Assembly (NCBI GenBank): GCA_026421245.1
Contig: JAPKDJ010000001.1
Span: 110,899-174,898, forward strand
Origin: Akkermansiaceae bacterium
Lineage (GTDB): Bacteria > Verrucomicrobiota > Verrucomicrobiia > Verrucomicrobiales > Akkermansiaceae
Direction: 5' to 3'
DNA: 64,000 nucleotides
A model generated the notes under the pieces. That model had not been told where the DNA came from, did not search any database, and saw only the letters and a list, made by a program, of their open reading frames with translations. The translations under genes were made by a program, and so were the position numbers. Numbering within the stretch: position 1 is the first letter of the stretch; every line of letters begins with the position of its first letter. Below are positions 54,324 through 63,813 of the stretch, piece by piece.

Positions 54324-55253
54324 TTAGTCCTCCAATTCAATCGGTTTTTTGAGTTCACCGGTGCGCTTTTTGATCAGGCCATCCGGGCCGAAGAGCCAGG
54401 CGAGCAGGAAAAGAAAGCCGGATGCCGTGGCCATCATTCCGGAACTTGTCGTTTCAGGAAGACCAAGAACATAAGGAAGGGCTTGTGAGGAGATCTGCCC
54501 CAGAATGGCGGACAGCACTGCCACAATGAGGCTGATGGCAATTAAGATTGGGAGTTTTCTGGTGATGAGAAAAGCGGTGGCAGGAGGGACGATGAGCATT
54601 GCGATCACGATGATGGAGCCAACGGCTTCGAAGGCCGCAACAGTGGTGAGCGCGACCATTGTCATGAGGAGATAGTGCATAAGGCGGGGTCGAAATCCCT
54701 GAGTTTCGGCCAATTCGGGGTCAAAAGAAGCCATCGTGAATTCTTTGAAGAAAAAGCCGATGATGAGAATGTTAAAGAGCAAGGTGGCTCCGATGACGAT
54801 GGCGGCATGGGGGACTTGGAGGATGGTGGTTTCGGTTTCAAAAAGGGTCACCAGGTTGAGCGGGGTGTATTCCAAGGCTCCGTAGAGGACGCATCCTACG
54901 TCGAGGTCGACGTCGTCCGCAGTTTGTTTGATGAGGATGAGACCGATTGCAAAGAGGGTGGTAAAGACGATACCCATGGCGGCTCCTCGTTCGACTTTCC
55001 CAAACCGGGTGATCCATTGGGAGAAGAGGGCGGTGAGGATGCCTGCGATGGCGGCACCGAGGAACATCCACCAACTGGTGCGGGTTCCCGAGATGAGGAA
55101 GGCAATGGCAAGGCCGGGGAGAACGGCATGGCTGATGGCATCGCCCATCATACTCATGCGGCGCAGGAGAAGAAACGTCCCCGGAAGGGCACAGGCCATG
55201 GCGCATAATCCTCCCACGAGAATGATGTGCAGGTCGTTTACCGTCCAGTTCAT
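54324..55253 (-). CDS. Metal ABC transporter permease (second)
   Basis: 309 residues with about eight to nine hydrophobic segments, family ZnuB/MntB/TroC. Helical stretches such as GGLCAMACALPGTFLLLRRMSM and SMMGDAISHAVLPGLAIAFL near the start, and VGSIIVIAMLIVPPATAFLI, match the ABC-3 permease family. The C-terminus (LLAWLFGPDGLIKKRTGELKK) is cytoplasmic. It is the distal gene of the importer operon, separated from permease one by a gene remnant. With a different second permease, the membrane part is probably a heterodimer. Confidence 0.9.
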   Translation of the reverse strand: MNWTVNDLHIILVGGLCAMACALPGTFLLLRRMSMMGDAISHAVLPGLAIAFLISGTRTSWWMFLGAAIAGILTALFSQWITRFGKVERGAAMGIVFTTLFAIGLILIKQTADDVDLDVGCVLYGALEYTPLNLVTLFETETTILQVPHAAIVIGATLLFNILIIGFFFKEFTMASFDPELAETQGFRPRLMHYLLMTMVALTTVAAFEAVGSIIVIAMLIVPPATAFLITRKLPILIAISLIVAVLSAILGQISSQALPYVLGLPETTSSGMMATASGFLFLLAWLFGPDGLIKKRTGELKKPIELED

Positions 55254-55262
55254 GAGGTGAGA

Positions 55263-55466
55263 TTAAAAACGTTTGGTGAAGTCGGTGAAGAAGCCGAAGT
55301 CTTTAGAGTTGAGTCCGGCATCGACAGTGATGGGTGATTCGGTGGCGTCGAGTCGACCGGGGGAGATTTTACGAAGGAGATCGTCGGGAGTGGGGTTAAA
55401 GAGGTGGTATTGGGATTTGTCCTGAGTAATTGGACTACGATTGGGGGCCAAAAGCTGGAGCTTTCG
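55263..55466 (-). pseudogene. Collapsed outer-membrane protein gene
   Basis: Between the two permease genes the minus strand encodes YHLFNPTPDDLLRKISPGRL followed by DATESPITVDAGLNSKDFGF and FTDFTKRF, then TAA. The DATESPITVDAG phrase matches the start of a verrucomicrobial/planctomycete family of outer-membrane 'transporter' barrels, and a C-terminal phenylalanine after aromatic alternation is the outer-membrane signature. The middle of the barrel, about 200 residues, is missing, and there is no signal peptide. It reads as a deletion remnant of a gene that belonged to this metal operon. Family from memory. Confidence 0.5.
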
Positions 55467-55467
55467 G

Positions 55468-56796
55468 CTACCTTGATTCAATGAGATGGGGTGATTCGAT
55501 GGTGGATTTGGCGAGCTCGAGTGCGGCCTCGAGTTGGTGGACGATTTCGGCGCCAAGGAGGTGTTCGACCATGTCGGCATCGCGGTCGACGTGGCTGGGA
55601 GCGATGTCGGCGTGCTTAATGAGGTAAAGTTCCCAGAGGCGATGGTTTCGGGTGATGCGGGAGGCTTCGCCAAAGCCGGATTCGGAGAGGCGAAGTTCGC
55701 CGGTGGGTTGTCTTTCCACGTGGTCTTCGGCGCGAGCCTGGCGGATCAGTTTCGGGAGTTCCCCCTTCGCCCAGTAGCGGTGCTTGCGGAGGAGCTCCAT
55801 GGGGATAGGGAGATTCTTGAGTGGGGGAGAATCCTGGGTGTTTTCGAGGATCTCGTAGGTGGAGCGCAGGATGTGTTGGCGGCCCACCTTCTTTTGAAGT
55901 TTGCGATGCCGAAGGTAGCGGGGGAGGACACCACGGGCGGTTCCAAAGATCATGCTGAGGAGGAAAATGAGAGCAGCGGTGATGACGATGATCGCTCCTG
56001 CAGGGAGATTTGAGTAGAGGGCGGAGATGGATGCTCCGATCCAACCTGAGATGGCGCCGATGACTGTCGATAGTACCAGCATGTAGCCCAGACGATTGGT
56101 CCAGAATCGAGCGGCGGTCGGGGGCGTGATGAGAAAGGCGATGATGAGAATGAGTCCCACAGCTTGAAGTCCTACAACAGTCACGGCGGTGACGAGTGCC
56201 ATTAAGATGATGTCGAGACCGAGAGTGGACCATCCTTCCGTGGAAGCGAAGTTGGAGTCGAAGCAAAGAAGGGTGAGTTCCTTAAGAATGAGAACGGTGA
56301 TGACGGTGGTGACGGCGAGGGTGCCTGCAATTAGGAAAAAATCAGACCAAACCATGGACGCTGTTTTTCCGTAGATAAAACTATCAAGCCCGGCGGCGCT
56401 TTGCCCGGGAATTTTTTCCACCATTTTGAGGATTGCGATTCCGAGGCCGAAGAAAACGGAGAGGACAATGCCCATCGCGGCATCGTCCTTGAGCCGGGTG
56501 GAACGGCGAATGGCGAGGACAAGAATGACCCCAAGGAGACCGGTGATGGTGGCGCCAATAAGTAGGCCCGGGAGGCTTCTTCCGCTGAGGCCCATCCACG
56601 ACATGACGGCAAAGGCGATCCCGATTCCGGGAAGGGTGGCATGTGAAAGGGCATCGCCCAACAGCGATTGTTTTCGAAGGAGAAGGAAGCTTCCGATGAG
56701 TCCGGCGGTGGCTCCAAGAAAGGCGACACCCAGCACGACGAGGCGGGTATTGTGTTTTTCCAGAAAAAGGGTTTCGCGGAGGAGTTCGAGAGTCAT
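55468..56796 (-). CDS. Metal ABC permease fused to a DtxR/MntR-like domain
   Basis: 442 residues. The first about 300 form an ABC-3 permease with eight or nine helices (KQSLLGDALSHATLPGIGIAF, VGLILIIAFLITPPTAARFW). From about 320 on comes a soluble part: RKHRYWAKGELPKLIRQARA, then ASRITRNHRLWELYLIKHAD and DADMVEHLLGAE, which match the metal-binding and dimerisation region of MntR/DtxR repressors (HRLWE histidine; D-x-x-E-H ligand group). The DNA-binding half appears altered. The domain may sense the transported metal at the membrane. Seven bases from the ATPase gene. Confidence 0.85.
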   Translation of the reverse strand: MTLELLRETLFLEKHNTRLVVLGVAFLGATAGLIGSFLLLRKQSLLGDALSHATLPGIGIAFAVMSWMGLSGRSLPGLLIGATITGLLGVILVLAIRRSTRLKDDAAMGIVLSVFFGLGIAILKMVEKIPGQSAAGLDSFIYGKTASMVWSDFFLIAGTLAVTTVITVLILKELTLLCFDSNFASTEGWSTLGLDIILMALVTAVTVVGLQAVGLILIIAFLITPPTAARFWTNRLGYMLVLSTVIGAISGWIGASISALYSNLPAGAIIVITAALIFLLSMIFGTARGVLPRYLRHRKLQKKVGRQHILRSTYEILENTQDSPPLKNLPIPMELLRKHRYWAKGELPKLIRQARAEDHVERQPTGELRLSESGFGEASRITRNHRLWELYLIKHADIAPSHVDRDADMVEHLLGAEIVHQLEAALELAKSTIESPHLIESR

Positions 56797-56802
56797 GGCA
56801 GG

Positions 56803-57579
56803 CTAGCGGCCGATGTTCTTCAACGTGTGCGCGACGTCGTCGAGCAGGTTGAGTTTTCCTCCGTAGGTTTTGTGGAGGTTCTCGCGGGTGAACGTTTCCG
56901 AGGTGGGGCCACTGGCGACGACCCGCATATTCAGCAGAACGAGGTGGTCAAAATATCGTGAGACGGTGGCAAGGTCATGGTGGACGCAGAGAATGGTTTT
57001 GCCTTGGGCGTTGAGGGTTTGAAGGAGCTTGATGATCGCTTGCTCGGTGGCGGCATCGACGGCGGCAAAGGGCTCGTCCATGAAGTAGATTTGAGCGTCT
57101 TGAACCAGCGCTCGTGCAAGAAAAACCCGCTGTTGTTGGCCGCCGGAGAGTTGGGAAATTTGGCGGTCGGCGAGATGATCGATGCCGACTTTTTCTAGTG
57201 CTTCGCGGGCTTGATTTTTTTGAGTGCGCCCAATTCGCTTGAACCAACCGAGCTTGCGGTAGGTTCCCATGGCCACGACATCGAGGGCACTCACCGGAAA
57301 ATCCCAGTCGACACTTTCGCGCTGGGGAACGTAGGCGATGAGGTCGCGTTGCTCTTCATAGGGCTTTCCGTAGATGAGGGCTTCGCCGGAGGTTTTTGGA
57401 ATGAGGTCGAGGCAGGCCTTTAGAAGTGTGGACTTGCCTGCTCCGTTCGGGCCAACGATTCCAGCGAGGGTGCCCTCGGGGATGTTGAGTTCAACGTCCC
57501 ACAAGACAGGCTTCCGGTGATAAGCGACGGTAAGGTCGTGAACAGCGAGGGGAAATTCCGGTGGATGTTCGGGGCGCAT
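56803..57579 (-). CDS. Metal ABC transporter ATP-binding protein
   Basis: 258 residues from the ATG at 57577-57579, directly after the binding-protein stop; an upstream in-frame start lies in that gene. Walker [13 protein letters not shown], signature LSGGQQQRVFLARALVQ, Walker B IYFMDEPFAAVD, and the switch histidine in LCVHHDL. Family ZnuC/MntA/TroB. It drives uptake of manganese or zinc with the neighbouring permeases. Confidence 0.93.
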   Translation of the reverse strand: MRPEHPPEFPLAVHDLTVAYHRKPVLWDVELNIPEGTLAGIVGPNGAGKSTLLKACLDLIPKTSGEALIYGKPYEEQRDLIAYVPQRESVDWDFPVSALDVVAMGTYRKLGWFKRIGRTQKNQAREALEKVGIDHLADRQISQLSGGQQQRVFLARALVQDAQIYFMDEPFAAVDAATEQAIIKLLQTLNAQGKTILCVHHDLATVSRYFDHLVLLNMRVVASGPTSETFTRENLHKTYGGKLNLLDDVAHTLKNIGR

Positions 57580-57580
57580 C

Positions 57581-58525
57581 TTAGTCGTTGAGTTTGCCTT
57601 GGAAGCCGTTTTTGGGAGCGGTGCCGCCAAGGCCGTTGACGATGGTGGTGATGTTGTGATCCATCATGCCGATGTAGGTGCCCTCGTAGGTGCCGAGTTT
57701 CCCCATGGCGTCAGAAAAAAGCTCGCCGCCAATTCTCACGGGGTGTCCTTTCTGGGCTGCTCCTTCGATGACGGCTTTGACTGATTTATCTGAGAGGGAA
57801 GATTCGATGAAAATGGCGGGGATCTCTTTTTCGACGAGGTAGTCAACGAGGTCGTTGATGTCCTTTGTTCCCGCTTCGGATTCGGTGGAGATGCCTTGAA
57901 TCCCGCGGACTTCAATTCCATAGGCGCGGCCAAGGTATGAAAAGGCATCGTGTGCTGTGACGAGAACGCGTTGTTCGGCTGGAATGGTTGGGAAAACCAT
58001 GAGAGCGTGGGTATGGAGATCGCTGAGCTTTTTTCGATACTCAGCGAGTCGCTGAGCGTAGTGATCTGAATTGTCAGAGTCGTAAGATTTTAGTTCCGCG
58101 CCAATCTTTTCGGCAACCTTGGACCAAAGTGAGATGTCCATCCAGAGGTGGGGATCGGGATGGTTTCCGTCGCCGATGAGTTCGACATCCTTAAGTCCCT
58201 CGGCAACGGCCACGACGGGATTTCCTTTTTCCTTCCGGCTGTTGAGAAGGGTTCCCATTTTCCCTTCAAGAAGGAGGCCGTTATAAAGCACGAGGCCGGC
58301 TTTTTGAATGCGATCGACCTCTGATTTGAGGGGCTTGTGCGTATGAGGATCGATGCTTTCACCAATGAGGTTAATGACCTCTTGTTTGTCACCTGCGATT
58401 TCTCGGGTGACATCGGCAATCATTCCGATCGTGGTGACGATTGTCCCATCAGTCGTGATTTCGTTTTTTTTGGTGCAGGCCCCCGCCAGAAATAGGATTG
58501 GGAGGAGGAGGAGTGACTTGCTCAT
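57581..58525 (-). CDS. Metal ABC transporter substrate-binding lipoprotein
   Basis: 314 residues with a lipoprotein signal (lipobox LAGAC, cysteine at 17). TroA/ZnuA-type (cluster A-I) with metal ligands expected in PHTHKP, DPHLWMD, AIFIESSLSD and GMMDHN (H, H, E, D). The long histidine-rich loop of zinc-specific ZnuA is absent, so manganese or iron is as likely as zinc. It is the first gene of the importer operon, on the minus strand, divergent from the DUF1549/DUF1553 gene. Confidence 0.92.
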   Translation of the reverse strand: MSKSLLLLPILFLAGACTKKNEITTDGTIVTTIGMIADVTREIAGDKQEVINLIGESIDPHTHKPLKSEVDRIQKAGLVLYNGLLLEGKMGTLLNSRKEKGNPVVAVAEGLKDVELIGDGNHPDPHLWMDISLWSKVAEKIGAELKSYDSDNSDHYAQRLAEYRKKLSDLHTHALMVFPTIPAEQRVLVTAHDAFSYLGRAYGIEVRGIQGISTESEAGTKDINDLVDYLVEKEIPAIFIESSLSDKSVKAVIEGAAQKGHPVRIGGELFSDAMGKLGTYEGTYIGMMDHNITTIVNGLGGTAPKNGFQGKLND

Positions 58526-58620
58526 GTTAGAACTCTATCGGCTGACTTTGAGTTATCAAAGTTTATAATTTGAATAATAGTAATTGAAAAGTGAGACGTT
58601 GTGAGGTCGTATCAGATTCG

Positions 58621-61600
58621 ATGATTGGTAGGACGGTATTTATTGTGTTTCTTGCTGCCGGTGTTGCGATTGGCTCCGAGGGATTCGCGCTATTCGAAAA
58701 CAAGGTGCGGCCTATTTTGGAAGAAAATTGTTTGAAGTGCCATTCCGAGGCCAAGAAGGTCAAGGGTGGCCTCTTGTTGGATCGGAAGGCGGGTTGGGAA
58801 GAAGGGGGTGATAGTGGGGCCGTGATCGTGCCGGGGAAACCGGAGGAGAGTCTTCTCATTCAGATGGTTCGACATGAGGCGGATGTCGAGGCGATGCCTC
58901 CTAAGTCGAAACTTTCGGAGAGTGAGATCGCTGATTTGGCCGAATGGATCAAAGTGGGAGCCCCTGATCCACGCGGGGAAGCGATTGGTCAGGAAATTAA
59001 AAAGAGTGGATTTGATTTGGAAGAGCGAAAGCAGTGGTGGTCCTTGCAGCCGGTGTCCCGGGTCAAAGTCCCCGAAGTTGAGAGTCCGAAATGGCCCCGA
59101 ACCGATTTGGATCGATTTATTTTGGCCGGTTTGGAAGAAAAAAATTGGAGTCCGGCTCCGGAGGCGGACCGGGTCACGTTGTTGAGAAGAGCCAGTCTTG
59201 TTTTGACTGGTTTGGCACCAACACCCGGGGACTTGGATGAATTTCTGGCCGACACACAGGAGGGTGCCTATGAGCGGGCGGTGGATCGGATGATGGCATC
59301 GAACCACTTTGGTGAAAACTGGGCCCGACATTGGATGGATGTCGCACGCTATGGCGAGTCAAAGGCGTTCGAACAGGATTATTGGATGCCTTACACCTGG
59401 CAGTATCGAGACTACCTAATCCGTGCATTTAATGAAGACGTTCCCTATGATCAATTTGTACGAGAAGCTTTTGCTGGCGACCTTTTGGAGCGTCCCCGCA
59501 TCAATCCTGAGACGGGTTACAACGAATCTATAATGGGACCGGGTTTCTTACATTTGGTCGATGGTCATCATGGGGTGACCGATTTACACGAGGATGAAGC
59601 ACGGGTGATCGACAGTATGATCAACGTCGTGGGCACCACCTTTCATGGGCTCACGATATCGTGTGCGAGGTGTCATGATCACAAGTTTGATGCCATCACG
59701 GATGAGGATTACTATTCCTTGTACGGGATGTTTCGGAGTTCGCGACTTCACTATGCAAATGTCGCCGAGGCGAAATGGTCCGACGAGAGGAGCCGCGAGA
59801 TGCGCTCTGCCCACGGTGAGGTTGTTAAAGCGACTTTGAAGAACGCTTCGGCTCAGTTAAGTCAATTGGGAGAAACTATCGCAAAGGTCCGGGAATTGGC
59901 TAAAAACAAGGAACTTGTTGAAGCCTGCCGTCGTCTTAATCCAAAGGATGCTGAAGCACGAAAGAAGCTTGAAAAGGAATTAGGAGAGATGACCTCCCCC
60001 GAGGTTGCGAGTTGGTTTATTGCGCTTCATGCGCCGGGTGGTAAACCCGAACTAGCGGGGATGAAGCATCTGTTTGATTCTACCAATCCCGCTCCAAGAA
60101 AGAATGAGGTTTTAGCCCAACGTCCCTGGCTCACGGACGGCGTTGGATTTGAATCCGCGGAATCCGGACGTTTTTTTGTGAATCCAGGCGCGGCTTCTGT
60201 GATTCAACGGGCTGTTGGAGGTGGTATGGTGGCGGGACATTTCTCTTCAAGGTTGGATGGAACAGTCCGATCCGAAGATTTTGTCACCAATGGCGAGCCA
60301 ATCAAAATTTGGATCAGGGGGCGATTCGCGACTGTGAGTTTGGTGATTCGGAATTATGAGTTGGTCGGTCATGGACCAACCACCGGGCCGCTTCGGAAAA
60401 GTGTGAACTCCGATCAATGGCAGCTCGTTCAATTTCCAACCAGTCTTTGGAAAGATGAGGCCGCTTTTATTCAGATCCAACATCAAGGGGAGAGTAAGAG
60501 GGTCCGGGCTTCCGGGGCGGGGGGTGTCGAACCTAACGACGAAGCCTGGGTGGCAGTGGCGACCGAACTTCCGGATTGGGGGAAGGTTTGGAGTCGCGCG
60601 AATTCGGTCGAAGCCGTCGTGACCTCTTTGCTGGCAGGGCCCGAAGATGGGGCGGGATCAGAGGTTCTTGGAGCCCTTTTCGCCTCCGGTCTTTTGACCC
60701 CTGATCAGACGGATCCACCATTAAAAGAGGCGCTGGGAGTTTTCAAGAAGGTTCGCGATTCGATTGAGAAGCCGGTTTACGTTCGTAGCTTGGTTGACGG
60801 AACGAACATGAATGAGCCCGTTTATATCCGGGGGAATCACAAACGACCGAGTGATGAAGAGAATCCCCGCCGATTCCTTGCGGGGCTGAATGGGGAAGCG
60901 TTGACCGGGCGGGGAAGTGGACGTCGTGAATGGGCGGAGCAACTTTTGAAGCCCGGAAATCCGCTCACCGCACGGGTGCGGGTTAATCGGATTTGGTCGA
61001 GGGTGTTTGGAAAAGGAATCGTGGCTTCAGTCGATAATTTTGGAAAGATGGGAGAGAAGCCAAGCCATCCAGCGCTTCTCGATTTTCTGGCCAATGATTT
61101 CATGAAGGAGAAGTGGTCGATCAAAGCAATGATTCGCAAGATGGTTCTTTCGAGCGCCTTCCGGATGTCTTCGATTCCCGGAGCAGAAGCTGCCGAGCTC
61201 GATCCAAAAAATGTTTATCTTCAAAGAATGCCGGTCCGTAGGATGTCTGCCGAATCGATCCGCGATCACATTCTTGCGACAAGCGGCGATCTCAAGCGGG
61301 ATCTTTTTGGGCCGAGTGTTCCAGCATACATCAAGGACCAGCCGAACAGTCGTGCCAAACCCAGGGAAGGCCCTCTCGGCGGGAACGGACGGCGTTCCAT
61401 TTATCTGGCCAGCAGGAGAAACTACCTGCCGTCATTCCTTCGAACTTTTGATGCTCCGAATTCGACCGAGCCGGTGGGGAGACGCAATGTCACAACGGTT
61501 CCAGCCCAGTCATTGGCCCTCTTGAACCATCCTTTGGTTCATCAGCAGGCCAGGGTTTGGGGAGAAGGAATCGTGAAAAGAAACGGGTCGGATCAGGAAA

Positions 61601-61770
61601 AATTAAGCCGGCTCCACCGCGAGGCATTCTCTCGGGAAATCACAAAAGAAGAGATCGAATGGGGGCTCTCCGCGCTGAAAAAACTGGGAGTGGATGCCAA
61701 TCCGCAAGAGGCTTGGGCTTCTCTCTGTCACATCATCATCAACCGAAAGGAATTTATCTATGTCTTCTAG
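58621..61770 (+). CDS. Cytochrome-c (CxxCH)/DUF1549/DUF1553 secreted protein
   Basis: 1049 residues from the ATG at 58621; the start at 58591 would add ten residues. Signal peptide about 1-18, then a planctomycete-type cytochrome domain with heme motif CLKCH in VRPILEENCLKCHSEAKKVK, the DUF1549 domain (MMASNHFGENWARHWMDVAR, and GTTFHGLTISCARCHDHKFD with a second CARCH), and the C-terminal DUF1553 (RVRVNRIWSRVFGKGIVASV). Together with DUF1501 it forms a conserved pair in Planctomycetes and Verrucomicrobia, probably in polysaccharide or sulfated-glycan breakdown, but function is unknown. It overlaps the next gene by 11 bases. Confidence 0.9.
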   Translation: MIGRTVFIVFLAAGVAIGSEGFALFENKVRPILEENCLKCHSEAKKVKGGLLLDRKAGWEEGGDSGAVIVPGKPEESLLIQMVRHEADVEAMPPKSKLSESEIADLAEWIKVGAPDPRGEAIGQEIKKSGFDLEERKQWWSLQPVSRVKVPEVESPKWPRTDLDRFILAGLEEKNWSPAPEADRVTLLRRASLVLTGLAPTPGDLDEFLADTQEGAYERAVDRMMASNHFGENWARHWMDVARYGESKAFEQDYWMPYTWQYRDYLIRAFNEDVPYDQFVREAFAGDLLERPRINPETGYNESIMGPGFLHLVDGHHGVTDLHEDEARVIDSMINVVGTTFHGLTISCARCHDHKFDAITDEDYYSLYGMFRSSRLHYANVAEAKWSDERSREMRSAHGEVVKATLKNASAQLSQLGETIAKVRELAKNKELVEACRRLNPKDAEARKKLEKELGEMTSPEVASWFIALHAPGGKPELAGMKHLFDSTNPAPRKNEVLAQRPWLTDGVGFESAESGRFFVNPGAASVIQRAVGGGMVAGHFSSRLDGTVRSEDFVTNGEPIKIWIRGRFATVSLVIRNYELVGHGPTTGPLRKSVNSDQWQLVQFPTSLWKDEAAFIQIQHQGESKRVRASGAGGVEPNDEAWVAVATELPDWGKVWSRANSVEAVVTSLLAGPEDGAGSEVLGALFASGLLTPDQTDPPLKEALGVFKKVRDSIEKPVYVRSLVDGTNMNEPVYIRGNHKRPSDEENPRRFLAGLNGEALTGRGSGRREWAEQLLKPGNPLTARVRVNRIWSRVFGKGIVASVDNFGKMGEKPSHPALLDFLANDFMKEKWSIKAMIRKMVLSSAFRMSSIPGAEAAELDPKNVYLQRMPVRRMSAESIRDHILATSGDLKRDLFGPSVPAYIKDQPNSRAKPREGPLGGNGRRSIYLASRRNYLPSFLRTFDAPNSTEPVGRRNVTTVPAQSLALLNHPLVHQQARVWGEGIVKRNGSDQEKLSRLHREAFSREITKEEIEWGLSALKKLGVDANPQEAWASLCHIIINRKEFIYVF

Positions 61771-63148
61771 TTTGAATCATCTCTCCCGTCGTGATTTTAT
61801 GCATACGGGCTCCTTGGGCTTTGGTTCGCTGGCTTTGGCCGGGTTGCTTGATCAGGAAGCTGGAGCGGCCATTCAGCCCCACTTTGCCCCCAAAGCGAAG
61901 CATGTCATTTTCCTCTACATGGATGGGGGGGTGTCGCACGTCGATAGCTTTGATCCCAAACCATTGTTAAAGAAAGAGAATGGACAGAAGCCGAAATTCG
62001 AGGTGGAGGCCACGGTCTTTAATAACAATGGGAATATTCTGGCGAGTCCGTGGGACTTCAAAAACTACGGTGAGAGTGGAATTCCCGTCAGCGATCTTTT
62101 CCCGTATATCGGATCGTGCGCCGATGACCTCTGTGTGATGCGTTCGATGACCGCATTTTCACCGAGCCACCCCAATGCCAACTACTCTCTTCACAGCGGC
62201 CTCATTCTTTCAGGGCGGCCCAGTATGGGAGCATGGGCGTCGTATGGTTTGGGCAGTTCTAATGCCAATCTGCCCACCTATGTGGTCGTTCACGGTGGCC
62301 AGGTTCCATCGGGAGGCATGCAGATGACGGGAGAAGGGTTCCTTCCTACCGCACACGGTCCGTCGGTTCTTCATCCCAAGGGCGTGGTGCTTCAGAACAT
62401 CAATCCCTTGGAAAAGAAAAAAGGGCTTCAAAAAGACAAACTGGCGTTGCTTCGACAAATCGATGGTCGATTGCAGGAACGGCGGCCTGATTCGGCATTA
62501 ATTGCTTCGGCGGTTAAGAACTATGAAATGGCTTTTCGCATGCAGATGGCGGTTCCCGAGGTGACGGATGTTTCCAAGGAGCCCGAGTCGATCAAAAAAC
62601 TCTATGGTCTCGATGCCAAATTCAATAACACCCGGACGTATGGCGCACAATGTCTGATGGCGCGGCGACTGGTGGAGAAGGGAGTGCGGTTCGTGGAACT
62701 TACCATCACAACTGGAAACGGTGACCGATGGGATCAGCACGGCAAACTTAAGGATGGGCATACCAAGAATGCCTTGGCGGTTGATCAGCCGATTGCCGCA
62801 CTGATCAAAGATCTTAAGTCCCGTGGTCTCTTGGATTCGACATTACTTGTCTTCGCCGGTGAATTCGGACGGACTCCATTTGCACAAGGACGTGACGGGC
62901 GGGATCACAACCCCCAGGGATTTAGCATCTGGATGGCCGGAGGAGGAATCAAGGGAGGAACCATTTACGGTGCGACCGATGAGTATGGTTACCGTGCTGT
63001 TGAGAACAAAATGACGGTCCACGACATGCACGCCAACATGCTGCACCTCATGGGGATTAATCATGAGAAGCTAACTTATCGATACGGTGGTAGGGATGTC
63101 CGACTCACCGATGTGCATGGGGAGATCATTCCCGAAATTTTAGCGTAA
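61760..63148 (+). CDS. DUF1501 secreted protein (Tat signal)
   Basis: 462 residues from the ATG at 61760, inside the last codons of the upstream gene. A twin-arginine leader is apparent: LSRRDFMHTGSLGFGSLALA. The core has FLYMDGGVSHVDSFDPKP, the alkaline-phosphatase-superfamily-like DGGVSH opening of DUF1501, and FAGEFGRTPFAQGRDGRDHN, then HDMHANMLHLMGI. Function is unknown. It is always coded with the DUF1549/DUF1553 protein and probably acts with it outside the inner membrane. Confidence 0.92.
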   Translation: MSSSLNHLSRRDFMHTGSLGFGSLALAGLLDQEAGAAIQPHFAPKAKHVIFLYMDGGVSHVDSFDPKPLLKKENGQKPKFEVEATVFNNNGNILASPWDFKNYGESGIPVSDLFPYIGSCADDLCVMRSMTAFSPSHPNANYSLHSGLILSGRPSMGAWASYGLGSSNANLPTYVVVHGGQVPSGGMQMTGEGFLPTAHGPSVLHPKGVVLQNINPLEKKKGLQKDKLALLRQIDGRLQERRPDSALIASAVKNYEMAFRMQMAVPEVTDVSKEPESIKKLYGLDAKFNNTRTYGAQCLMARRLVEKGVRFVELTITTGNGDRWDQHGKLKDGHTKNALAVDQPIAALIKDLKSRGLLDSTLLVFAGEFGRTPFAQGRDGRDHNPQGFSIWMAGGGIKGGTIYGATDEYGYRAVENKMTVHDMHANMLHLMGINHEKLTYRYGGRDVRLTDVHGEIIPEILA

Positions 63149-63153
63149 AAAAA

Positions 63154-63175
63154 CCGGCATCCCAGAGGATGCCGG
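63154..63175. terminator. Strong bidirectional terminator
   Basis: A nine-pair perfect stem (CCGGCATCC and GGATGCCGG) with loop CAGA is flanked by a run of seven A on the left and ACTTTT on the right. It therefore ends DUF1501 on the plus strand and leuD on the minus strand. Confidence 0.85.
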
Positions 63176-63198
63176 ACTTTTGAGTTCTTCTGAAGAAC

Positions 63199-63801
63199 TT
63201 AGCTGACGTATGAAAGTGAAGCGGCGGTGGCTTCGATCTTGTCGTTGTTGTTGAGGAGTTCTCTGATGGGGTCGTAATTGCCGGAGAGGAGGGCGTGGCG
63301 TGCCGAGTCGGGCATTTCGACGGAGAAGGAAAGGTCTCCGGCTGCGACGGCCATGGCTTCGAGGTCGATGGCAACTTCGAGGGTTGGATCGGCGGCACAG
63401 GCCGCTTTGAGAGCTTCGATGTTTTCTTTCGAAGAACTGAGACAGGGAAGTCCCAGGGTCGTTGAGTTTCCATAGAAAATTTCCGCAAAGGATTCAGCAA
63501 TGATGGCATTGAAGCCATACTTGGTGAGTGACTGGGGAGCGTGTTCACGAGAAGAACCGCAACCGAAGTTGATGCCAGCTACGAGGATGGATGCGTTCTT
63601 GAAACGTTCATCGTTGAGTGGGTGGTTTGTTTTCTCACCGCTCTCGGGATCGAAGCGAACGTCATAAAAAGCGTATTCGCCGAGACCGTCGAAAGTGACG
63701 CACTTCATGAAGCGCGCGGGAATGATGCGGTCGGTATCGATGTCCGCGCCCGGGATGGGAACGGCAGTGCCGGTGACTTGAGTGATGGGTGCGATAGCCA
63801 T
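63199..63801 (-). CDS. leuD: 3-isopropylmalate dehydratase small subunit
   Basis: 200 residues. PGADIDTDRIIPARFMKCVT at the start, FGCGSSREHAPQSLTKYGF with the substrate-binding Ser/Arg, and GFNAIIAESFAEIFYGNS match LeuD. With LeuC it isomerises 2- to 3-isopropylmalate in leucine synthesis. leuC is not in the window. It lies 12 bases downstream of a DUF2059 gene on the same strand. Ends at the bidirectional terminator. Confidence 0.95.
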   Translation of the reverse strand: MAIAPITQVTGTAVPIPGADIDTDRIIPARFMKCVTFDGLGEYAFYDVRFDPESGEKTNHPLNDERFKNASILVAGINFGCGSSREHAPQSLTKYGFNAIIAESFAEIFYGNSTTLGLPCLSSSKENIEALKAACAADPTLEVAIDLEAMAVAAGDLSFSVEMPDSARHALLSGNYDPIRELLNNNDKIEATAASLSYVS

Positions 63802-63813
63802 GGTGATTGATTC

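Noticed and set aside
55263..55673. Intact 136-residue minus-strand gene
   Set aside because: Its first half is the wrong frame of the fused permease-regulator gene; only the tail resembles a protein family, so it is called a remnant.
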